Assembly (NCBI GenBank): GCA_030145005.1
Contig: JAQYWJ010000034.1
Location: 1 to 14,611 of the forward strand
Length of the DNA stretch: 14,611 nt
Origin: Desulfobacter sp.
GTDB lineage: Bacteria; Desulfobacterota; Desulfobacteria; Desulfobacterales; Desulfobacteraceae
Direction: 5' to 3'
The notes beneath the pieces are model-generated. The model worked only from the letters and a program-made list of their open reading frames with translations. It was not told the DNA's origin and searched no databases. Positions 1 to 6,658 of this stretch are shown in pieces. The position numbers and the translations under genes were made by a program. Position 1 is the first letter of the stretch. Every line of letters starts with the position of its first letter.

Positions 1-855
1 GCCATGACCGGGGACGGGGTCAACGATGCCCCGGCTCTCAAGGCCGCTGATGTGGGTATTGCCATGGGGAGGCAGGGGACAGATGTGGCCAGGGAGTCGG
101 CTCAGATCATTCTTCTTGATGATAATTTTGCTTCTATTGTTGCGGGCATTGAAGAAGGGCGGACCGTGTTCGAGAATATCAAGAAGTTCACCAACTATGT
201 CCTGGTGAGCAACGGCCCGGAAATCCTTCCTTACCTTCTCTATATTCTTCTGCCGGTACCCCTGGCTCTGAATGTGATTCAGATTCTCTCTATTGATCTC
301 GGCACTGACATTATCCCCTCCATGGCCCTGGGCCAGGAGCCGCCGGATCCCGAGACCATGAACCAACCGCCCCGGCTTCGAGAGCAGGGCTTGCTTACCC
401 TTCCCCTGATTATGCACAGTTATCTCTTTCTTGGTCTCTTGGAAGGCCTTTGGTCTCTGGGGCTTTTTTTCTATGTCCTGACGAGTGGAGGATGGCGGTT
501 CGGAGAGGAGCTGGCTACAACGGATCCCCTCTACCACTCGGCCATGGGCATTGCCCTGTCCACCATTCTCCTGATGCAGATCGGCAATCTCTTGGGGCGT
601 CGTTTTGCCAGGCGCTCCGGGCTTGATAGGGGTATTTTTAAAAACAGGCTGATGCTTTTGGGTATTGTCATCCAGGTGGTCTTTTCCTGGGCCACCCTCT
701 ATTTTCCGCCTCTACAGAAAATCCTTAATACCGGCCCGGTTCCGTTGACCATCTATTTTCTGGCCTGGTTCGGGATTATCCTCATCTTCGGCAGTGATTA
801 TCTCAGAAAACGATATTTGGAAAACAGAGAGAGAACATCTTTTGCCGAGCGTTAA
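1..855 (+). CDS. P-type cation-transporting ATPase, C-terminal part (5' end outside window)
   Basis: This is the C-terminal third of an ATP-driven cation pump of the inner membrane. The frame is open from base 1, so the start lies outside the window. The first residues give the P-domain hinge motif TGDGVNDAPALK, followed by DVGIAMG. A membrane helix with NYVLVSNGPEILPYL and the next with IDLGTDIIPSMALGQE follow; these match transmembrane helices 5 and 6 of type II pumps. The DLGTD pair is typical of Na+,K+-/H+,K+-ATPases (P2C), where SERCA-type pumps have a different sequence. Roughly four more hydrophobic helices follow, ending in a basic tail (YLRKRYLENR). The ion is inferred from these motifs only: Na+/K+-type is favoured, Ca2+ is possible. 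The reading frame is intact. The stop is immediately followed by a transposase relic, so the very C-terminus could have been altered by that insertion. Confidence 0.9.
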   Translation, partial: AMTGDGVNDAPALKAADVGIAMGRQGTDVARESAQIILLDDNFASIVAGIEEGRTVFENIKKFTNYVLVSNGPEILPYLLYILLPVPLALNVIQILSIDLGTDIIPSMALGQEPPDPETMNQPPRLREQGLLTLPLIMHSYLFLGLLEGLWSLGLFFYVLTSGGWRFGEELATTDPLYHSAMGIALSTILLMQIGNLLGRRFARRSGLDRGIFKNRLMLLGIVIQVVFSWATLYFPPLQKILNTGPVPLTIYFLAWFGIILIFGSDYLRKRYLENRERTSFAER

Positions 856-866
856 AACCCCTGCTA

Positions 867-1253
867 TTGAGAGAGGTCCGGTGTGACGAATGCGGCCATG
901 AATACCTCTTTCTGTTTGACCGGAAACTATTGGCAAAATTGTCTGTCCGCGCCTGGAACGTCATTAAAAGGTATCTCCAATCAAGTGTGGATGATAAAAA
1001 TCCCGTGCCCGGCGCCAATATCGCGGTACAGACCTATGGAAACTTTCTGAACTTCAACTCTCATCTGCATGCAATTGTTTCCGACGGCTGTTTCTCAAAG
1101 GATGGTGATTTTCACATGGATCCGGGCTTCATGTTGGAAGACCTGGAAGAGATCTTTCAGTACGAGATGCTCAAGATGCTCAAAAAAGAGGTCAAGATAA
1201 CGGATGCCGTTATCGAAAATATGCTTTCATGGCGCCATTCAGGTTTCAATTGA
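867..1253 (+). pseudogene. IS91/IS801-type (Y2 HUH) transposase remnant, internally deleted and C-terminally truncated
   Basis: The 128 open codons begin with REVRCDECGHEYL, which resembles the start of the zinc-binding domain of IS91/IS801/IS1294 transposases. They then jump directly to FDRKLLAKLS and on to HLHAIVSDGCF and WRHSGFN, which belong to the central replication-initiator-like part of the same family. In complete proteins, dozens of residues, including the remaining zinc-binding cysteines, separate the first two blocks, so an in-frame deletion is inferred. The HLH triad corresponds to the metal-binding HUH motif. The protein stops right after WRHSGFN, so the C-terminal catalytic tyrosine region is missing. 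The only start is a TTG without a convincing ribosome site, and the same frame is open leftward past the ATPase stop. No IS ends were found. I read it as a dead fragment; the family call comes from remembered motifs. Confidence 0.75.
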
Positions 1254-1348
1254 AAAAACCGGCACTGACCACTTTTGTTGACCGGCTACTTAACCCGTTA
1301 TTGGAAAAAGCTTGGTTCTGTATTTTAGAAAACCGCTTTGAAAAGGGC
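1254..1348. other. Short convergent spacer between transposase relic and pagL-like gene
   Basis: This 95-base spacer separates two convergent reading frames. The plus strand stays open in one frame from TTG at 1252 for about 30 codons and on into the antisense of the next gene, but I recognise nothing in its translation. The minus strand, downstream of the PagL-like gene, has a T-run next to a repeated GCCGGT motif. The two copies are direct repeats, so they do not form a convincing terminator stem. Confidence 0.4.
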
Positions 1349-1882
1349 TTAAAAATACCAGGCCAAGGTACCAATCAGAATATCAATTCCGTCGTTAGGC
1401 TCTTTTAAAGCGGCGTTGGAATAGTGCATGTAGCGGAAACTGATATCCACATTTTTAATTCTGATACCGGCCCCAACTCTGTCTTCAAACTGAAGATTTG
1501 AGGACAGATCCCTGTCATTGATAGTATAATCATCCAGACAGGCAACACCAATCCCCACCTCTATATATGGATACCAGGTCGCATTTCCTGCATGAAAGAC
1601 GTATTGAAAGACCGGAGAAAATGCCACTGCATTAACATCGTCCCCATCGTGCTCCCAGCGGTTATAAGACAGTTCAAAATAACCGCGCACATAACCAATT
1701 TTGCTTTCAAGCCATTTTACATCCCACTGTTTTAAAAGCCCTGCACGATAAATATCAATACTGTCTGTACTTTGACCATATCCCAATGAAACACCCCATC
1801 CGCCAAGACCGGAAAGATCCTGGGCTGCGACATAGGTACTTGTACCAATAAAACAAACTAACAAAAACAGAACTCTTTTCAT
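1349..1882 (-). CDS. PagL-like lipid A 3-O-deacylase (acyloxyacyl hydrolase)
   Basis: Predicted small outer-membrane beta-barrel enzyme that removes the 3-O acyl chain from lipid A. I chose the ATG at 1882 (177 residues). It follows an AAAGGATGAGG ribosome site and starts a clean signal peptide, MKRVLFLLVCFIGTSTYVAA, cut before QD. An in-frame ATG at 1915 would add 11 polar residues in front of the signal. The mature part shows alternating aromatic strands (WGVSLGYG, GYFELSYNRWEHD, WYPYIEVGIGVAC) and a terminal WYF, the aromatic end typical of barrels recognised by BamA. The PagL signature HYSNAALKEPNDGID supplies His153 and Ser155. At the spacing where the family's catalytic Glu is expected I see Asp167, so the acid may be substituted. 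Length fits PagL. It is monocistronic on the minus strand. A non-catalytic barrel relative is the alternative. Confidence 0.8.
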   Translation of the reverse strand: MKRVLFLLVCFIGTSTYVAAQDLSGLGGWGVSLGYGQSTDSIDIYRAGLLKQWDVKWLESKIGYVRGYFELSYNRWEHDGDDVNAVAFSPVFQYVFHAGNATWYPYIEVGIGVACLDDYTINDRDLSSNLQFEDRVGAGIRIKNVDISFRYMHYSNAALKEPNDGIDILIGTLAWYF

Positions 1883-1888
1883 CCTCAT

Positions 1889-2108
1889 CCTTTCTTGCGA
1901 AACCTGTTCTTGCACCGAAAAGACGCGTTAGCGGCACCCTTGAATATAAAAATAAATTTAATAGGGGTTACACTATTCTCGTAAAAAAATAAACAGTTGC
2001 CATAAATTTTTTCTTACCGAAAAATCATCTGGGGCAATTATGTCCCACGAACAGAACAAAAGCCCTAAACACGGCAACTTTCATTCAGAAACCAAATCAG
2101 GTTTACCC
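1889..2108. other. AT-rich divergent intergenic region
   Basis: This stretch separates the leftward PagL-like gene from the rightward RsbRD/dsr operon and is clearly more AT-rich than its neighbours. It has no open frame of note. It must hold the promoter of the PagL-like gene; minus-strand TATATT-like hexamers lie near 1940-1965, but no -35 box is good enough to call. The rightward promoter is listed separately. Confidence 0.5.
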
Positions 2109-2137
2109 TTGACATAAAATTGGGGGGAGTTTATATC
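2109..2137 (+). promoter_or_regulatory. Sigma-70-like promoter for the rsbRD-dsrMKJOP operon
   Basis: A perfect TTGACA at 2109-2114 is followed after 17 bases by TATATC at 2132-2137 (4 of 6 matches to the -10 consensus). Transcription would start near 2144, leaving a leader of about 50 bases before the GTG start. A second perfect TTGACA lies at 2165-2170 with a TAATAC 16 bases downstream, but its start point would fall at or inside the start codon, so the first is preferred. The 8-base palindrome TTGCGCAA (2148-2155) sits just after the predicted start point and could be an operator. Confidence 0.55.
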
Positions 2138-2195
2138 CTTCTATCAATTGCGCAAATTAACCCGTTGACAATTTATAAATAGAGATTAATACACC

Positions 2196-2705
2196 GTGAA
2201 ACAGACTATAAAAAAAAACCGGGATCAACTGTTGGACAGCTGGTTTCATGCCACCATCAATACCTATCCTGCAGAATCTGCAAGGATTTTGGGCAAAAAA
2301 TCCGATCGTTTTGACAATCCGATAGGGTCCGCCACCCGGGAAACCCTTGAAGATGTTTTAAACCTTATTACAGAAAATTTCAGCAGGGAAAGTCTTGAAA
2401 AAGCCCTGGACCCGGTCATTCGGATTCGTGCAGTTCAGGCATTCGACCCTGCAAATGCCGTAAGTTTTGTGTTTGCATTAAAAGAAATCGGTGAAAGCGT
2501 CATTGAAAAGGCTGATATAATAAAATTTTATCGCCTGGTGGACGAAATTGCCCTGGCCGCTTTCAACCGGTACATGAAATGTAGAGAGGATGTTTTCCTT
2601 TTAAAGGCCACGGAGAGCAAGCGACGCATCCATCGGGCCTTTGAGAGGGCAGGTTTAGTAGCGGAGCTGTCAGAGGGCGACCTCTTAGGCTCCAAACAAT
2701 CTTAA
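2196..2705 (+). CDS. RsbRD N-terminal-domain protein, first gene of the dsr operon
   Basis: This 169-residue soluble, mostly helical protein resembles the stand-alone N-terminal domain of RsbRD (RsbT co-antagonist). Supporting segments are the opening helix with RDQLLDSWFHATINTYP, the ETLEDVLNLITENF block, the DPVIRIRAVQAFDPANAVSFVFALKEI block (quoted here only as a region near residues 70-95) and the late helix FNRYMKCREDVFLLK. No catalytic motif, membrane segment or STAS domain is present. It begins with GTG at 2196 behind a weak purine stretch; no other start fits better. It lies 54 bases upstream of dsrM, same strand, with no terminator between, so co-transcription is likely. Genes of this kind are known, to my recollection, to sit next to dsrM in other sulfate reducers. 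The family is a likely call; a sensing or assembly role for DsrMKJOP is inference. Confidence 0.75.
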   Translation: MKQTIKKNRDQLLDSWFHATINTYPAESARILGKKSDRFDNPIGSATRETLEDVLNLITENFSRESLEKALDPVIRIRAVQAFDPANAVSFVFALKEIGESVIEKADIIKFYRLVDEIALAAFNRYMKCREDVFLLKATESKRRIHRAFERAGLVAELSEGDLLGSKQS

Positions 2706-2706
2706 C

Positions 2707-2737
2707 ATGTATGGCGCGACAATTGCGGGTCATACAT
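2707..2737 (+). other. Small hairpin between rsbRD-like gene and dsrM
   Basis: Perfect 7-bp arms ATGTATG (2707-2713) and CATACAT (2731-2737) enclose a 17-base loop. There is no T-run, so it is not a terminator. It lies just upstream of the dsrM ribosome site GAGGTGG (2746-2752) and could be an mRNA processing or stability element, or chance. Confidence 0.35.
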
Positions 2738-2759
2738 AAAATAATGAGGTGGTTATAAC

Positions 2760-3767
2760 ATGAATCAAAGGTACTTGATCCCCCTTACTGCTGTCTTTCT
2801 GCTCTTCCTGTTGGCTTACGCAGGGGTTGAGGGACTTGGGCTTCAGGTGGTCTTTGGTGTACTAATTCCGTACTTGGCAATTGCCGCATTCCTGATTGGC
2901 TTTGTGATCAAAGTCAAGGGATGGGCAGCCTCTGCCGTGCCGTTTAGGATTCCTACAACCTGCGGCCAGCAGAAATCTTTGCCATGGATTAAACAGAACA
3001 CCATTGACAACCCGAACACATCAGCCGGCGTTTTTGTAAGAATGCTCCTGGAAATTTTTGCTTTCAGGTCATTGTTCCGAAATACAAAGGCGGCGTTTAA
3101 CCGGAATGTTTCCAACAAACTCACCTATTCCTGGGAACTTTTTCTGTGGGTAGGTGCGCTTGCATTCCACTACGCATTCCTAGTAGTTCTTCTCAGGCAC
3201 TTAAGATTTTTCACTGCGCCTGTTCCCGGATTCATTCAGTTGCTGGAATATTTTGACGGCATTATACAGCTTGGTCTTCCCGGGCTATTCGTTTCCGGTC
3301 CTGTGCTTCTGTTGGCAACACTTTTCCTTTTAAGCCGCAGAGTTCTTGATGCAAAAGTCAGCTATATCTCCCAGGCTTCTGATTATTTCCCCTTGTTCCT
3401 GATCATCGGCATTGCCGCCACCGGCATTGCCATGCGCTATTTCACGAAGGTGGATATCATCGGCATCAAGGAAATGACCATGGGACTGGTTACCTTCCAT
3501 CCCCACATTCCCGAAGAAGTCGGTGGGCTGTTCTACGGCCATCTTTTCCTTGTGAGCATCCTGTTCGCCTATTTTCCCATGAGCAAACTGATGCACATGG
3601 GCGGCATCTTCTTAAGCCCCACCCGGAATATGGCCAACAACACCCGTGCCAAACGGCATGTTAACCCTTGGAACTATGATGTGCCCATCCATACATATGA
3701 ACAGTATGAGGACCACTTCAGAGACAAAATGATTGAAGCCGGACTGCCGGTGGATAAAAAGGAGTGA
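2760..3767 (+). CDS. dsrM: DsrM, membrane cytochrome b subunit of the DsrMKJOP complex
   Basis: DsrM is the NarI-like diheme cytochrome b that exchanges electrons between the menaquinone pool and DsrK. The 335 residues start with two hydrophobic helices (residues about 6-52), then a polar loop holding TTCGQQKSLPWIKQN with Cys68. A NarI-type core of four further helices follows. His137 and His147 (FHYAFLVVLLRH) and His261 and His279 (GHLFLV and LMHMGG) are the likely heme b ligands. A short cytoplasmic C-terminal tail ends in KKE. The ATG follows GAGGTGG with a 7-base gap. It is the first dsr gene proper and ends three bases before the dsrK start, implying coupled translation and stoichiometric assembly. 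The identity rests on fold plus the unmistakable gene order; sulfur oxidisers also carry dsrM, so direction of electron flow depends on the organism. Confidence 0.95.
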   Translation: MNQRYLIPLTAVFLLFLLAYAGVEGLGLQVVFGVLIPYLAIAAFLIGFVIKVKGWAASAVPFRIPTTCGQQKSLPWIKQNTIDNPNTSAGVFVRMLLEIFAFRSLFRNTKAAFNRNVSNKLTYSWELFLWVGALAFHYAFLVVLLRHLRFFTAPVPGFIQLLEYFDGIIQLGLPGLFVSGPVLLLATLFLLSRRVLDAKVSYISQASDYFPLFLIIGIAATGIAMRYFTKVDIIGIKEMTMGLVTFHPHIPEEVGGLFYGHLFLVSILFAYFPMSKLMHMGGIFLSPTRNMANNTRAKRHVNPWNYDVPIHTYEQYEDHFRDKMIEAGLPVDKKE

Positions 3768-3770
3768 TAG

Positions 3771-5429
3771 ATGGCTGACGAACTTACACCGGATGAAGCA
3801 TTAGACAAAATTGACTTTAGTCCCCGGTCTAGCTCCGAGCCTAGAAACTGGCTGGACACTACCAAATCCGTTCAGATCCGGCCAGGTATGTATTGCTATG
3901 CAGCCAAACCGGAAAGTGTTGAGACCTTGGGCCTTCCTAATGCCAGGCAATGGAACCCCCTGGAGGATGACTGGAAACTGCCGGAAAACTGGCAGGAAAT
4001 CCTGCACGAGGGAATCAAGGAACGGCTGGAGCGTTTCCGTACCTTTAAAATATTCATGGACATCTGCGTGCGCTGCGGCGCCTGTGCAGATAAATGCCAT
4101 TTTTTCCTGGGAACCGGCGATCCCAAAAACATGCCGGTACTGCGGGCCGAGTTGCTGCGGTCTATTTACCGCAATGACTTTACCTTTGCCGGTAAGCTCC
4201 TGAAAAATATCCCAGGTGGCAAGCGCCTGCTAGGTTCCAGGGAAATGAGTCTGGAAGCACTCAAGGAGATGTGGTACTACTTTTTTCAATGTACGGAATG
4301 CCGACGCTGTTCAGTGTTCTGTCCCTACGGCATTGACACGGCTGAAATCACCATCATAGGCCGCGAGTTGCTCAACCTTTTGGGCTTGAATATTGACTGG
4401 ATTGCAACACCGGTTTCAAATTGCTACCAGACCGGTAACCACCTTGGCATCCAGCCCCACGCCTTCAAGGACATGCTCGATTTCTTTGTCGAAGACATTG
4501 AGGACATCACAGGCGTCGACTGTACGCCCCAGTACCAGAAAAAAGGCGCAGATATCCTTTTTATTACGCCTTCAGGTGACGTATTTGCCGATCCCGGCAC
4601 CTACACCTGTCAGGGCTATATGATCCTGTTTAAATATCTCAAAGATAAATACGGACTGGATGTCACCTGGTCAACCTACGCTTCCGAAGGCGGCAACTTC
4701 GGGTTCTTTACCTCCCATGAGACCATGAAACGGCTCAACGCCAAAATGTACGCCGAAGCAAAACGTCTGGGCGTTAAATGGATTCTGGGCGGGGAATGCG
4801 GTCATATGTGGCGGGTTATTAACCAGTACATGGACACCATGAACGGCCCTGCCGATTTCCTTGAAGTGCCGGTGAACCCCATCACGGGTACCCGGTTTGA
4901 AAATGCCGCATCTACCAAGATGGTTCATATCTGCGAATTCACAGCCGATTTGATCAAACACGGCAAGCTCGAACTTGACAAGAGCCGTAATTCCAACCGG
5001 GTCCTGACCTTCCACGACTCCTGCAACCCTGCCCGTGGTATGGGACTTCTGGACGAACCCAGGTATTGTATCCAGGCATGTGCGGACCAGTTTTATGAAA
5101 TGCCGCCCAACACCATCCGCGAACAGACCTTCTGCTGCGGTTCAGGTGCCGGGCTCAATGCCGGCGAAAATATTGAATTGAGAATGGCCGGTGCCCTTCC
5201 CCGGGCCAATGCCGTTAAATATGTTCATGAGAAATTCGGGGTCAACTCTTTAGCCACCATCTGCGCCATTGACAGGGCAGCACTTCCCACCATGTGTGAA
5301 TACTGGGTGCCTGAAGTTGATGTCATCGGCGTTCACGAACTTGTGGGCAATGCGTTGATTCTGCCGGGTGAAAAGGAAAGAACCGAGGACCTGAGAATGG
5401 AACCCCTGCCCGGGGTAGAGGAGGAATAA
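3771..5429 (+). CDS. dsrK: DsrK, HdrD-like iron-sulfur catalytic subunit
   Basis: DsrK is the cytoplasmic heterodisulfide-reductase-like subunit thought to act on the DsrC trisulfide. The 552 residues have no signal peptide. Two [4Fe-4S] motifs are complete: Cys99, 102, 105, 109 (CVRCGACADKC) and Cys174, 177, 180, 184 (CTECRRCSVFC). The C-terminal half holds the CCG-type site expected to bind a non-cubane [4Fe-4S] cluster: GGECGHMWR (Cys343), HDSCNPARG (Cys418) and FCCGSGAG (Cys455 and Cys456), with further cysteines at 498 and 509. Length and layout match HdrD/DsrK proteins. The ATG follows AAAAAGGAG with a 6-base gap, 3 bases after dsrM, and the stop is one base before dsrJ. Only one CCG repeat is evident, as in other DsrK rather than HdrB/HdrD proteins with two. 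Confidence 0.96.
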   Translation: MADELTPDEALDKIDFSPRSSSEPRNWLDTTKSVQIRPGMYCYAAKPESVETLGLPNARQWNPLEDDWKLPENWQEILHEGIKERLERFRTFKIFMDICVRCGACADKCHFFLGTGDPKNMPVLRAELLRSIYRNDFTFAGKLLKNIPGGKRLLGSREMSLEALKEMWYYFFQCTECRRCSVFCPYGIDTAEITIIGRELLNLLGLNIDWIATPVSNCYQTGNHLGIQPHAFKDMLDFFVEDIEDITGVDCTPQYQKKGADILFITPSGDVFADPGTYTCQGYMILFKYLKDKYGLDVTWSTYASEGGNFGFFTSHETMKRLNAKMYAEAKRLGVKWILGGECGHMWRVINQYMDTMNGPADFLEVPVNPITGTRFENAASTKMVHICEFTADLIKHGKLELDKSRNSNRVLTFHDSCNPARGMGLLDEPRYCIQACADQFYEMPPNTIREQTFCCGSGAGLNAGENIELRMAGALPRANAVKYVHEKFGVNSLATICAIDRAALPTMCEYWVPEVDVIGVHELVGNALILPGEKERTEDLRMEPLPGVEEE

Positions 5430-5430
5430 G

Positions 5431-5826
5431 ATGAGTAAAAATATGATTATGGCAGGACTTGTGGTATTTGTGCTCGCCGTTCTTTCTCCGTTTTGGTTCA
5501 ACTTGATCACAAGCACACAGGCAGCGCCTAAACCGGAACTGTTGGGAAAAGCAGCAACAGTGAAGAAATGTGTTCTGGACAAATATGAAATGCGGGCAGA
5601 GCATATGTACCTGTTGGATGTGTGGCGGGATTCTGTTGTACGCGACGCCGACCGCAAATACACCGGAACCAACGGCGAGACCTTTAACATGAGCCTGTCC
5701 ACAGGTGAAAACTCCTGCCTGGGCTGCCATGAAGATAAAGCGAAATTCTGTGACAGCTGCCACGAATATGCCTCTGTGAGCCCCTATTGCTGGGAGTGTC
5801 ACACCAACCCCAAGGAGATTAAATGA
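5431..5826 (+). CDS. dsrJ: DsrJ, periplasmic triheme cytochrome c
   Basis: DsrJ is a small triheme c-type cytochrome held to the outer face of the membrane. Residues about 6-30 form an uncleaved or cleavable signal helix (MIMAGLVVFVLAVLSPFWF...STQAA). Three heme-binding motifs follow: CLGCH (96-100), CDSCH (107-111) and CWECH (120-124). Upstream, KKCVLDKYEMRAEHMYLLDVWRD contains Cys47, positioned like the cysteine reported as the unusual His/Cys heme ligand in this family. Length, 131 residues, is normal. A strong GAGGAGGA ribosome site ends 5 bases before ATG. The last four bases overlap the dsrO start (ATGA), indicating translational coupling. Its precise electron-transfer role within the complex is still debated in the literature. 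Confidence 0.96.
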   Translation: MSKNMIMAGLVVFVLAVLSPFWFNLITSTQAAPKPELLGKAATVKKCVLDKYEMRAEHMYLLDVWRDSVVRDADRKYTGTNGETFNMSLSTGENSCLGCHEDKAKFCDSCHEYASVSPYCWECHTNPKEIK

Positions 5827-6647
5827 TGATAAAGAGCAGAAGAAGCTTTCTTAAAGTAGCGGGTATTGCTGCCATCGGAATGGGTGCTGCTCCGGTAATG
5901 AATCTTGCCGCATCAGAACCCCACGGCAGCGCCCAACCGAAAACAGAAAAAAACGAAGAGACCCTGCATGCCGAACGCTGGGGGATGGTCATTAACACCT
6001 CCAAGCTGAACGAAGAAGTTGTTGAAGCGATCAAAGAAGCCTGTCATAAGTCCCATAACGTACCGGATTTCACCATTGAGCCGGACGCTGAGAAATATTC
6101 CGGCACCCGTCCGGTCAGGGATGGGCAGGAAATTAAATGGATTTGGGACGAACATTTCCACTATGCCTTTCCGGATAAGGAAGATGAATTTTTGGCTGAA
6201 AAATTCCATGATCTTCCCTTCCTTGTGACCTGCAACCATTGTAAAAACCCGCCCTGTGTCCAGGCATGCCCCACCCAGGCAACGTTCAAACGGGAAGACG
6301 GCATTGTCCTTATGGACTACCACCGCTGCATCGGCTGTCGATTCTGCATGGCGGCCTGTCCATACGGTTCAAGAAATTTCAACTTCAGAGATCCGCGTCC
6401 CTTCATTGAAGAGACAGACCCGGATTTCCCCACCCGTACCAAGGGTGTGGTTGAAAAATGCAACCTGTGCGCCGAACGTCTGGCCAAAGGTGAGCAGCCC
6501 CATTGTGTGGAAGCAAGCGAAGGCGCCATCGTCGTCGGAGACCTGGAAGATCCTGAATCTGAAATCAGAACTCTTCTGGCCGAACATTATACAATCAGAC
6601 GTAAACAATCCCTGGGTACCGAACCCAGTGTTTACTACATCGTTTAA
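5823..6647 (+). CDS. dsrO: DsrO, Tat-exported periplasmic ferredoxin subunit
   Basis: DsrO is the periplasmic iron-sulfur subunit that docks on DsrP and relays electrons towards DsrJ. The 274 residues start with a Tat signal, SRRSFLKVAGIAAIG. Two cluster motifs are complete: Cys137, 140, 145, 149 (CNHCKNPPCVQAC) and Cys169, 172, 175, 179 (CIGCRFCMAAC). A third has Cys213, Cys216 and Cys228, but the expected fourth position reads CVEASEG, with Ser232 in place of Cys. The region where PsrB/NrfC-type relatives carry their first cluster (WGMVINTSKLNEEVVEAIKEAC, near residues 53-74) keeps only Cys74. So this copy seems to support two classical clusters plus one atypical one. Two adjacent ATGs (5823 and 5826) are possible starts; AAGGAG at 5812-5817 gives gaps of 5 and 8 bases. 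Confidence 0.94.
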   Translation: MMIKSRRSFLKVAGIAAIGMGAAPVMNLAASEPHGSAQPKTEKNEETLHAERWGMVINTSKLNEEVVEAIKEACHKSHNVPDFTIEPDAEKYSGTRPVRDGQEIKWIWDEHFHYAFPDKEDEFLAEKFHDLPFLVTCNHCKNPPCVQACPTQATFKREDGIVLMDYHRCIGCRFCMAACPYGSRNFNFRDPRPFIEETDPDFPTRTKGVVEKCNLCAERLAKGEQPHCVEASEGAIVVGDLEDPESEIRTLLAEHYTIRRKQSLGTEPSVYYIV

Positions 6648-6658
6648 GAGAGGCGACT

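Noticed and set aside
1254..1348. Intrinsic terminator for the PagL-like gene
   Set aside because: The two GCCGGT motifs near the T-run are in direct orientation and do not give a real stem.
2165..2192. TTGACA with TAATAC as the main promoter of the dsr operon
   Set aside because: Its start point would fall at or within the GTG start codon, leaving no ribosome site. The box at 2109 fits better.
4671..5015. 114-codon minus-strand frame inside dsrK, and similar frames in dsrJ, dsrO and dsrP
   Set aside because: They are shadows of well-supported dsr genes without start signals of their own.
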